Below are positions 20,693 to 31,100 of a DNA stretch of 64,000 bases, in pieces. The DNA comes from Erythrophleum ivorense (lineage: Eukaryota; Streptophyta; Magnoliopsida; Fabales; Fabaceae). The stretch lies in assembly GCA_026724425.1 (NCBI GenBank), contig JAIUCV010000090.1:1860001-1924000 (forward strand). Reading direction: 5' to 3'. Both the position numbers and the translations under genes were made by a program. Within the stretch, counting starts at the first letter, position 1; every line of letters begins with the position of its first letter. Under the pieces are notes generated by a model that was not told the origin of the DNA, did no database searches, and saw only the letters and a list, made by a program, of their open reading frames with translations.

Positions 20693-21496
20693 GCTTTGCC
20701 AAACCGTCCTGCTTACCGAACAAACCCTGTGGAGACAAAGGAGCTGCAAAGACAAGTGGATGAACTTATGGAGAAAGGACACATCAGAGAGAGTATGAGT
20801 CCCTGTGCTGTTCCAGTCTTGCTCGTGCCTAAGAAAGATGGCAGTTGGCGAATGTGTGTTGATTGCAGAGCCATCAACAATATCACTGTAAAGTATCGAC
20901 ATCCTATCCATAGATTAGATGATATGCTTGACGAATTGCATGGTTCTAGCATATTCTCTAAGATTGATCTTAAAAGTGGATATCATCAGATTAGAATGAA
21001 AGAGGGTGATGAATGGAAGACTGCATTTAAGACTAAACATGGTTTGTATGAATGGTTAGTTATGCCCTTTGGATTGACTAATGCACCTAGTACATTCATG
21101 AGATTGATGAATCATGTTTTGAGAGCGTTCATTGGAGTTTTTGTTGTTGTTTATTTTGATGACATTCTGATTTACAGCAAAAGCTTAACTGAGCATGTAG
21201 AGCATCTTGATTCTGTTTTGAATGTCCTTAGACAGGAAAAGCTTTATGCCAACCTTAAGAAATGCACCTTTTGCACAGATAATCTTGTGTTTTTAGGCTT
21301 TGTGGTGAGTGCAGATGGCGTTAAGGTTGATGAGGAGAAGGTTAAGGCCATCAGAGACTGGCCAAGTCCTAAGACAGTCGGAGAAGTGAGAAGCTTTCAT
21401 GGTATTGCTGGGTTCTATAGACGATTTGTTAAGGATTTCAGTACCATTGCTGCACCACTCACTGAGGTTATCAAGAAGGACGTGGGTTTCAAGTGA
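20693..21496 (+). pseudogene. pol: Reverse transcriptase of outer element, cut off by frameshift
   Basis: Same frame as the protease, resuming after the stop. Contains LPNRPAYRTNPVETKELQRQ, LVPKKDGSWRMCVD, KIDLKSGYHQIR and the active site YFDD (about residues 153-156 counted from 20696), then LGFVVSADG and the RT connection (FHGIAGFYRRFVKDF). It ends at a TGA at 21494-21496 right after VGFK. Compared with the nested element, where VGFKWEAAQEEAF continues, about four bases are missing in two small deletions here, which shifts the frame by one. The catalytic core is intact, but it is cut off from RNase H and integrase. Confidence 0.93.
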
Positions 21497-23490
21497 GAAA
21501 GCTACAAGAAGATGCCTTTCAGTCTCTCAAAGAGAAACTCACTAATGCCCCTGTTTTGATTTTACCTGACTTCCTTAAAACGTTTGAGATTGAGTGTGAT
21601 GCCTCAGGTATAGGAATTGGAGTTGTTCTGATGCAAGACAAGAAACCTATTGCCTTTTTCAGTGAGAAACTTGGAGGAGCTACTCTAAACTACCCAACAT
21701 ATGACAAGGAGCTGTATGCCTTGGTCCGAGCTCTCCAAACATGGCAACACTACCTATGGCCTAAGGAATTCGTCATCCACACTGATCATGAATCTCTCAA
21801 ACATTTGAAAGGCCAACAGAAGCTCAACAAGAGACACGCCAGGTGGGTTGAGTTCATTGAGACATTCCCTTATGTCATCAAGTACAAGAAAGGTAAGGAT
21901 AATGTTGTTGCTGATGCATTATCCCGAAGGTATACTCTTCTCTCTACTCTTGAAGCTAAGCTTCTGGGATTTGATCAGATTAAAGAACTTTATGCAACTG
22001 ACCTTGATTTTCAAGAGAATTACAAAGCTTGTGAGAAGTTTGCCTCTGGTCATTATTATAGACAAGACGGGTTTCTCTTTTATGAGAACCGTTTGTGTGT
22101 TCCTAACTGTTCTCTGCGAGATTTGTTTGTTAGAGAAGCTCATGGAGGAGGATTGATGGGACACTTTGGCGTTGCTAAGACAATGGAGGTCATGAGAGAT
22201 CACTTTCACTGGCCACACATGAGACGTGATGTTGAAAGAATCTGTGAAAGATGTGCTACTTGTAAGAAAGCCAAATCTAAGGTCCAACCCAACGGTTTGT
22301 ATACTCCTTTACCTATTCCTACTCATCCCTGGAATGATATATCTATGGATTTTGTGATGGGTTTGCCTAGAACTAGGACTGGAAAGGATTCTATCTTTGT
22401 TGTGGTTGATAGATTTTCAAAAATGGCTCATTTCATTGCATGTCATAAGACTGATGATGCATCATATATAGCCAATCTGTTCTTTAAAGAGATAGTTCGC
22501 TTGCATGGAATGCCTAAGTCTATAGTTTCGGATAGAGACACTACGTTCCTTAGTTATTTCTGGAAGACTCTTTGGTCTAAACTAGGAACTAAGCTTTTAT
22601 TCTCTACTACATGTCATCCGCAAACTGATGGTCAAACTGAAGTTGTTAACAGAACCTTAGGTACTCTTTTGCGTGCATTAATCAAAAAGAATCTGAGAAC
22701 TTGGGAAGAATGCCTGCCTCATGTTGAATTTGCATATAATCATGCTGTGCATTCTGCTTCTAAGTATTCACCATTTCAAATTGTTTATGGATTCAACCCT
22801 TTGTCTCCTTTGGATCTAATGCCTTTACCTGTGAGTGAAAGAGTTAGTATTGATGGCAAAAAGAAGGCTGAGCTGATTCATCAGATCCATGAGAATGCTA
22901 GAAGGAACATAGAGGGGAAAACTAAGCTCTATGCTAAGCAAGCTAACAAAGGGAGGCGTAAGGTGGTTTTTAATGTCGGAGATCAAGTCTGGGTTCACTT
23001 GAGAAAGGAGAGGTTTCCAGCTGAAAGGAAATCCAAGCTTATGCCCAGAATTGATGGTCCATTCAAGATAATCAAACATATCAGCGACAATGCCTACCAA
23101 CTTGACTTGCAAGGTAAATATAATGTGAGTCCCAGTTTTAATGTTTCTGACCTTGTGCCTTATTTTGCAGATGATTCGGATTTGAGGTCAAATCCTTTTC
23201 AAGAAGGAGGGGATGATATGATCCTAGATAGCACTAAGGAGATGGAGCATGAGCCAGAGCATGAACCAGAGTTTGTAGCTGAGAATGAGCTTGTAGCAGA
23301 GGAAGATCTCGTAGCTGAGGAAGCATTAGTTGCACCAGATGGTCCAATGACTCGTTCTAGAGTTAAGTTGTTCAACCAAGCAATTGGGGGAATGCTTAAC
23401 CACATTTGGGGCCGACCAAATGACTTGAGCCAAGTCCAAACATCCCTGGTTTTGATCCAAGCTCAAGGACCTCATCAAATGGACAAGTGA
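21493..23490 (+). CDS. pol: RNase H and integrase of outer element, with LTR-encoded tail
   Basis: 665 codons open after the frameshift; the first Met is not a natural start. RNase H acidic residues Asp36 (ECDAS), Glu73, Asp98 (HTDHE) and Asp141. Integrase zinc module His217, His224, Cys254, Cys257; catalytic Asp286, Asp347 and Glu383 in D-D-35-E spacing; GPF near 522. All match the nested element with no indels. After SDLRSNPFQEGG the frame enters the 3' LTR at 23214 and ends at 23490 with an acidic tail (EHEPEHEPE, repeated VAEE) and GPMTRSRVKLFNQ. That LTR-encoded end occupies the place of the CRM targeting motif. Separate expression is unlikely. Confidence 0.94.
   Translation: MRKLQEDAFQSLKEKLTNAPVLILPDFLKTFEIECDASGIGIGVVLMQDKKPIAFFSEKLGGATLNYPTYDKELYALVRALQTWQHYLWPKEFVIHTDHESLKHLKGQQKLNKRHARWVEFIETFPYVIKYKKGKDNVVADALSRRYTLLSTLEAKLLGFDQIKELYATDLDFQENYKACEKFASGHYYRQDGFLFYENRLCVPNCSLRDLFVREAHGGGLMGHFGVAKTMEVMRDHFHWPHMRRDVERICERCATCKKAKSKVQPNGLYTPLPIPTHPWNDISMDFVMGLPRTRTGKDSIFVVVDRFSKMAHFIACHKTDDASYIANLFFKEIVRLHGMPKSIVSDRDTTFLSYFWKTLWSKLGTKLLFSTTCHPQTDGQTEVVNRTLGTLLRALIKKNLRTWEECLPHVEFAYNHAVHSASKYSPFQIVYGFNPLSPLDLMPLPVSERVSIDGKKKAELIHQIHENARRNIEGKTKLYAKQANKGRRKVVFNVGDQVWVHLRKERFPAERKSKLMPRIDGPFKIIKHISDNAYQLDLQGKYNVSPSFNVSDLVPYFADDSDLRSNPFQEGGDDMILDSTKEMEHEPEHEPEFVAENELVAEEDLVAEEALVAPDGPMTRSRVKLFNQAIGGMLNHIWGRPNDLSQVQTSLVLIQAQGPHQMDK
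23201..23213 (+). other. Polypurine tract of outer element
   Basis: AAGAAGGAGGGGA, thirteen purines directly before TGATATG of the 3' LTR. Primes plus-strand synthesis, and confirms the LTR start within the coding sequence. Confidence 0.88.
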
Positions 23491-24036
23491 TTCATGAGTG
23501 CTCTTTTTCCCTGCCTTTGGTTTTGTCCCATTGGGTTTTCCAAAGGAAGGTTTTTAATGAGGCTTGTGAATTCACTTTCAAATAATCCATTTGGTGATTA
23601 AAGACCAAAGCCCATCAAGAGGAGAGTGCAAATTCGTGGCTTTATGTTCAAGGGTTTAAAATTTCAATTTCAAACTTGGTTTTAAGTTTCTGTTATTTTC
23701 AAGATAGTCTTGGAGCTTGTTCCAAGACTTGTCTCTTTATTTTCCTTCCTTCTTCTTCTTTATATTCTCTGTAGACTGAAACTTAATTATATCTCATCTT
23801 TTTTTTATCAAAAACCTTTTCTAAAGAAGATCACTCTTGTTGGTGTGTTTATCCAGCAAAACCCTTAGAGTTCTTTGGTGCGTTTATCCAAAGGAGTTTA
23901 AGTCGATATCTTGAAGCTCTTCCGCAAGCTTCTGTGCTATCATTCAACCATCATAACCTATCCATCATCACGGCTTCTCAGCCACTTCTATCCGTTTCTC
24001 AACTGAAGAGTGCCGATCTTAGGGAAGATCTCATCA
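23214..24036 (+). repeat. 3' LTR of outer element
   Basis: 823 bp, TGATATGATC to GATCTCATCA. Codes for the polyprotein tail up to 23490. TATA candidate at 23758-23767. Followed by GTAGCATTGATG, the same junction as right of the solo LTR. Confidence 0.95.
23758..23767 (+). promoter_or_regulatory. Candidate TATA box, 3' LTR of outer element
   Basis: CTTTATATTC as in the 5' LTR. If active, it would transcribe outward into the satellite to the right; this is a possibility, not shown. Confidence 0.35.
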
Positions 24037-24399
24037 GTAGCATTGATGTTTCTCTCAGGATGGTAGCTTTGATGTTCCTCTCAAGGAATGAGAATCATGT
24101 CACACATGATGGTCCCATAGTCCCGTAGAGAACCTAATGCATGTTTGGCTAAGTATGGGTCCGTCTTGATCATTACATACACTACAAGTATGTTTCTACA
24201 TTGTGTGGAGGCATAGAGCTACGATTGGGACTCCTTACTACTTATGTTTTTCTCAGGATGGTAGCTTTGATGTTCCTCTCAAGGAATGAGAATCATGTCA
24301 CACATGTTGCTCCTCATAGTCCCGTGGAGAACCTAATGCATCTTTGGCTAAGTATGGGTCCGTCTTGATCATTACATACACTACAAGTATGTTTCTACA

Positions 24400-27300
24400 T
24401 TGTGTGGAGGCAAAGAGCTACAATTGGTACTCCTTACTACTTATGTTTCTCTCAGGATGGTAGCTTTGATGTTCCTCTCAAGGAATGAGAATCATGTCAC
24501 ACATGTTGCTCCTCATAGTCCCGTGGAGAACCTAATGCATGTTTGGCTAAGTATGGGTCCGTCTTGATCATTACATACACTACAAGTATGTTTCTACATT
24601 GTGTGGAGGCATAGAGCTACAATTGGTACTCCTTACTACTTATGTTTCTCTCAGGATGGTAGCTTTGATGTTCCTCTCTAGGAATGAGAATCATGTCACA
24701 CATGATGCTCCTCATAGTCCTGTGGAGAACCTAATGCATCTTTGGCTAAGTATGGGTCCAACTTGATCATTATATACACTACAAGTATGTTTCTACATTG
24801 TGTGGAGGCGTAGAGCTACGATTGGGACTCCTTACTACTTATGTTTCTCTCAGGATGGTAGCTTTGATGTTCCTCTCAAGGAATGAGAATCATGTCACAC
24901 ATGATGCTCCCATAGTCCTGTAGAGAACCTAATGCATGTTTGGCTAAGTATGGGTCCGTCTTGATCATTACATACACTACAAGTATGTTTCAACATTGTG
25001 TGGAGGCATAGAGCTACGATTGGGACTCCTTACTACTTATGTTTCTCTCAGGATGGTAGCTTTGATGTTCCTCTCAAGGAATGAGAATCATGTCACACAT
25101 GTTGCTCCTCATAGTCCCGTGGAGAACCTAATGCATGTTTGGCTAAGTATGGGTCCGTCTTGATCATTACATACACTAAAGTATGTTTCTGCATTGTGTG
25201 GAGGCATAAAGCTACGATTGGGACTCCTTACTACTTATGTTTCTCTCAGGATGGTAGCTTTGATGTTCCTCTCTAGGAATGAGAATCATGTCACACATGA
25301 TGCTCCCATAGTCCCGTAGAGAACCTAATGCATCTTTGGCTAAGTATGGGTCTGTCTTGATTATTACATACACTACAAGTATGTTTCTACATTGTGTGGA
25401 GGCATAGAGCTACAATTGGGACTCCTTACTACTTAGGTTTCTCTCAGGATGGTAGCTTTGATGTTTCTCTCAAGGAATGAGAATCATGTCACACATGTTG
25501 CTCCTCATAGTCCCGTAGAGAACCTAATGCATCTTTGGCTAAGTATGGGTCCGTCTTGATCATTACATACACTACAAGTATGTTTCTACATTGTGTGGAG
25601 GCAAAGAGCTACAATTGGTACTCCTTACTACTTATGTTTCTCTCAGGATGGTAGCTTTGATGTTCCTCTCAAGGAATGAGAATCATGTCACACATGTTGC
25701 TCCTCATAGTCCCGTGGAGAACCTAATGCATGTTTGGCTAAGTATGGGTCCGTCTTGATCATTACATACACTACAAGTATGTTTCTACATTGTGTGGAGG
25801 CATAGAGCTACGATTGGGACTCCTTACTACTTATGTTTCTCTCAGGATGGTAGCTTTGATGTTCCTCTCTAGGAATGAGAATCATGTCACACTTGATGCT
25901 CCTCATAGTCCTGTGGAGAACCTAATGCATCTTTGGCTAAGTATGGGTCCAACTTGATCATTATATACACTACAAGTATGTTTCTACATTGTGTGGAGGC
26001 GTAGAGCTACGATTGGGACTCCTTACTACTTATGTTTCTCTCAGGATGGTAGCTTTGATGTTCCTCTCAAGGAATGAGAATCATGTCACACATGATGCTC
26101 CCATAGTCCTGTAGAGAACCTAATGCATGTTTGGCTAAGTATGGGTCCGTCTTGATCATTACATACACTACAAGTATGTTTCTACATTGTGTGGAGGCAT
26201 AGAGCTACGATTGGGACTCCTTACTACTTATGTTTTTCTCAGGATGGTAGCTTTGATGTTCCTCTCAAGGAATGAGAATCATGTCACACATGTTGCTCCT
26301 CATAGTCCCGTGGAGAACCTAATGCATGTTTGGCTAAGTATGGGTCCGTCTTGATCATTACATACACTACAAGTATGTTTCTACATTGTGTGGAGGCATA
26401 GAGCTACGATTGGGACTCCTTACTACTTATGTTTTTCTCAGGATGGTAGCTTTGATGTTCCTCTCAAGGAATGAGAATCATGTCACACATGTTGCTCCTC
26501 ATAGTCCCGTGGAGAACCTAATGCATCTTTGGCTAAGTATGGGTCCGTCTTGATCATTACATACACTACAAGTATGTTTCTACATTGTGTGGAGGCAAAG
26601 AGCTACAATTGGTACTCCTTACTACTTATGTTTCTCTCAGGATGGTAGCTTTGATGTTCCTCTCAAGGAATGAGAATCATGTCACACATGTTGCTCCTCA
26701 TAGTCCCGTGGAGAACCTAATGCATGTTTGGCTAAGTATGGGTCCGTCTTGATCATTACATACACTACAAGTATGTTTCTACATTGTGTGGAGGCATAGA
26801 GCTACGATTGGGACTCCTTACTACTTATGTTTCTCTCAGGATGGTAGCTTTGATGTTCCTCTCTAGGAATGAGAATCATGTCACACATGATGCTCCTCAT
26901 AGTCCTGTGGAGAACCTAATGCATCTTTGGCTAAGTATGGGTCCAACTTGATCATTATATACACTACAAGTATGTTTCTACATTGTGTGGAGGCGTAGAG
27001 CTACGATTGGGACTCCTTACTACTTATGTTTCTCTCAGGATGGTAGCTTTGATGTTCCTCTCAAGGAATGAGAATCATGTCACACATGATGCTCCCATAG
27101 TCCTGTAGAGAACCTAATGCATGTTTGGCTAAGTATGGGTCCGTCTTGATCATTACATACACTACAAGTATGTTTCAACATTGTGTGGAGGCATAGAGCT
27201 ACGATTGGGACTCCTTACTACTTATGTTTCTCTCAGGATGGTAGCTTTGATGTTCCTCTCAAGGAATGAGAATCATGTCACACATGTTGCTCCTCATAGT

Positions 27301-30300
27301 CCCGTGGAGAACCTAATGCATGTTTGGCTAAGTATGGGTCCGTCTTGATCATTACATACACTAAAGTATGTTTCTGCATTGTGTGGAGGCATAAAGCTAC
27401 GATTGGGACTGCTTACTACTTATGTTTCTCTCAGGATGGTAGCTTTGATGTTCCTCTCTAGGAATGAGAATCATGTCACACATGATGCTCCCATAGTCCC
27501 GTAGAGAACCTAATGCATCTTTGGCTAAGTATGGGTCTGTCTTGATTATTACATACACTACAAGTATGTTTCTACATTGTGTGGAGGCATAGAGCTACAA
27601 TTGGGACTCCTTACTACTTAGGTTTCTCTCAGGATGGTAGCTTTGATGTTTCTCTCAAGGAATGAGAATCATGTCACACATGTTGCTCCTCATAGTCCCG
27701 TAGAGAACCTAATGCATCTTTGGCTAAGTATGGGTCCGTCTTGATCATTACATACACTACAAGTATGTTTCTACATTGTGTGGAGGCAAAGAGCTACAAT
27801 TGGTACTCCTTACTACTTATGTTTCTCTCAGGATGGTAGCTTTGATGTTCCTCTCAAGGAATGAGAATCATGTCACACATGTTGCTCCTCATAGTCCCGT
27901 GGAGAACCTAATGCATGTTTGGCTAAGTATGGGTCCGTCTTGATCATTACATACACTACAAGTATGTTTCTACATTGTGTGGAGGCATAGAGCTACGATT
28001 GGGACTCCTTACTACTTATGTTTCTCTCAGGATGGTAGCTTTGATGTTCCTCTCTAGGAATGAGAATCATGTCACACTTGATGCTCCTCATAGTCCTGTG
28101 GAGAACCTAATGCATCTTTGGCTAAGTATGGGTCCAACTTGATCATTATATACACTACAAGTATGTTTCTACATTGTGTGGAGGCGTAGAGCTACGATTG
28201 GGACTCCTTACTACTTATGTTTCTCTCAGGATGGTAGCTTTGATGTTCCTCTCAAGGAATGAGAATCATGTCACACATGATGCTCCCATAGTCCTGTAGA
28301 GAACCTAATGCATGTTTGGCTAAGTATGGGTCCGTCTTGATCATTACATACACTACAAGTATGTTTCTACATTGTGTGGAGGCATAGAGCTACGATTGGG
28401 ACTCCTTACTACTTATGTTTTTCTCAGGATGGTAGCTTTGATGTTCCTCTCAAGGAATGAGAATCATGTCACACATGTTGCTCCTCATAGTCCCGTGGAG
28501 AACCTAATGCATGTTTGGCTAAGTATGGGTCCGTCTTGATCATTACATACACTACAAGTATGTTTCTACATTGTGTGGAGGCATAGAGCTACGATTGGGA
28601 CTCCTTACTACTTATGTTTTTCTCAGGATGGTAGCTTTGATGTTCCTCTCAAGGAATGAGAATCATGTCACACATGTTGCTCCTCATAGTCCCGTGGAGA
28701 ACCTAATGCATCTTTGGCTAAGTATGGGTCCGTCTTGATCATTACATACACTACAAGTATGTTTCTACATTGTGTGGAGGCAAAGAGCTACAATTGGTAC
28801 TCCTTACTACTTATGTTTCTCTCAGGATGGTAGCTTTGATGTTCCTCTCAAGGAATGAGAATCATGTCACACATGTTGCTCCTCATAGTCCCGTGGAGAA
28901 CCTAATGCATGTTTGGCTAAGTATGGGTCCGTCTTGATCATTACATACACTACAAGTATGTTTCTACATTGTGTGGAGGCATAGAGCTACGATTGGGACT
29001 CCTTACTACTTATGTTTCTCTCAGGATGGTAGCTTTGATGTTCCTCTCTAGGAATGAGAATCATGTCACACATGATGCTCCTCATAGTCCTGTGGAGAAC
29101 CTAATGCATCTTTCGCTAAGTATGGGTCCAACTTGATCATTATATACACTACAAGTATGTTTCTACATTGTGTGGAGGCGTAGAGCTACGATTGGGACTC
29201 CTTACTACTTATGTTTCTCTCAGGATGGTAGCTTTGATGTTCCTCTCAAGGAATGAGAATCATGTCACACATGATGCTCCCATAGTCCTGTAGAGAACCT
29301 AATGCATGTTTGGCTAAGTATGGGTCCGTCTTGATCATTACATACACTACAAGTATGTTTCAACATTGTGTGGAGGCATAGAGCTACGATTGGGACTCCT
29401 TACTACTTATGTTTCTCTCAGGATGGTAGCTTTGATGTTCCTCTCAAGGAATGAGAATCATGTCACACATGTTGCTCCTCATAGTCCCGTGGAGAACCTA
29501 ATGCATGTTTGGCTAAGTATGGGTCCGTCTTGATCATTACATACACTAAAGTATGTTTCTACATTGTGTGGAGGCATAAAGCTACGATTGGGACTCCTTA
29601 CTACTTATGTTTCTCTCAGGATGGTAGCTTTGATGTTCCTCTCTAGGAATGAGAATCATGTCACACATGATGCTCCCATAGTCCCGTAGAGAACCTAATG
29701 CATCTTTGGCTAAGTATGGGTCTGTCTTGATTATTACATACACTACAAGTATGTTTCTACATTGTGTGGAGGCATAGAGCTACAATTGGGACTCCTTACT
29801 ACTTAGGTTTCTCTCAGGATGGTAGCTTTGATGTTTCTCTCAAGGAATGAGAATCATGTCACACATGTTGCTCCTCATAGTCCCGTAGAGAACCTAATGC
29901 ATCTTTGGCTAGGTATGGGTCCGTCTTGATCATTACATACACTACAAGTATGTTTCTACATTGTGTGGAGGCAAAGAGCTACAATTGGTACTCCTTACTA
30001 CTTATGTTTCTCTCAGGATGGTAGCTTTGATGTTCCTCTCAAGGAATGAGAATCATGTCACACATGTTGCTCCTCATAGTCCCGTGGAGAACCTAATGCA
30101 TGTTTGGCTAAGTATGGGTCCGTCTTGATCATTACATACACTACAAGTATGTTTCTACATTGTGTGGAGGCATAGAGCTACGATTGGGACTCCTTACTAC
30201 TTATGTTTCTCTCAGGATGGTAGCTTTGATGTTCCTCTCTAGGAATGAGAATCATGTCACACATGATGCTCCTCATAGTCCTGTGGAGAACCTAATGCAT

Positions 30301-31100
30301 CTTTGGCTAAGTATGGGTCCAACTTGATCATTATATACACTACAAGTATGTTTCTACATTGTGTGGAGGCGTAGAGCTACGATTGGGACTCCTTACTACT
30401 TATGTTTCTCTCAGGATGGTAGCTTTGATGTTCCTCTCAAGGAATGAGAATCATGTCACACATGATGCTCCCATAGTCCTGTAGAGAACCTAATGCATGT
30501 TTGGCTAAGTATGGGTCCGTCTTGATCATTACATACACTACAAGTATGTTTCAACATTGTGTGGAGGCATAGAGCTACGATTGGGACTCCTTACTACTTA
30601 TGTTTCTCTCAGGATGGTAGCTTTGATGTTCCTCTCAAGGAATGAGAATCATGTCACACATGTTGCTCCTCATAGTCCCGTGGAGAACCTAATGCATGTT
30701 TGGCTAAGTATGGGTCCGTCTTGATCATTACATACACTAAAGTATGTTTCTACATTGTGTGGAGGCATAAAGCTACGATTGGGACTCCTTACTACTTATG
30801 TTTCTCTCAGGATGGTAGCTTTGATGTTCCTCTCTAGGAATGAGAATCATGTCACACATGATGCTCCCATAGTCCCGTAGAGAACCTAATGCATCTTTGG
30901 CTAAGTATGGGTCTGTCTTGATTATTACATACACTACAAGTATGTTTCTACATTGTGTGGAGGCATAGAGCTACAATTGGGACTCCTTACTACTTAGGTT
31001 TCTCTCAGGATGGTAGCTTTGATGTTCCTCTCAAGGAATGAGAATCATGTCACACATGTTGCTCCTCATAGTCCCGTAGAGAACCTAATGCATCTTTGGC
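24400..31100 (+). repeat. Higher-order repeat, about 2185 bp (11 monomers), about 3 copies
   Basis: The variant GGTCCAACTTGATC occurs at 24755, 25946, 26940, 28131, 29125 and 30316, alternating 1191 and 994-bp steps, so the true period is 2185 bp. Other private variants agree: ATGTTTCTGCATTG at about 25184 and 27369, CACACTTGATGCTCC at about 25889 and 28074, TTCAACATTG every 2185 bp. Copy 3 lacks some of these point variants. Confidence 0.88.

Larger units (their letters stand above)
10962..24036 (+). mobile_element. Outer CRM-like Ty3/gypsy LTR retrotransposon, interrupted
   Basis: 13,075 bp including a 6.7-kb nested element; about 6.4 kb without it. Order: 5' LTR, initiator-Met primer site, leader, gag, protease, RT, RNase H, integrase, purine tract, 3' LTR. 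Integrase after RNase H defines Ty3/gypsy. The integrase C-terminus ending in a GKYNVS...FNVSDLVP...SDLRSNPFQ region that runs into the 3' LTR is what I associate with the CRM clade. Flanks are GTAGA (10957-10961) and GTAGC (24037-24041). Lesions: nested insertion in the zinc knuckle, protease Asp to Val, stop at 20690-20692, frameshift near 21494. It cannot make a complete polyprotein. Confidence 0.95.

Noticed and set aside
10962..24036. Integrated plant pararetrovirus or envelope-bearing retrovirus
   Set aside because: Domain order, integrase presence, primer site and LTRs fit a Ty3/gypsy retrotransposon, and no envelope-like or movement-protein frame is present.
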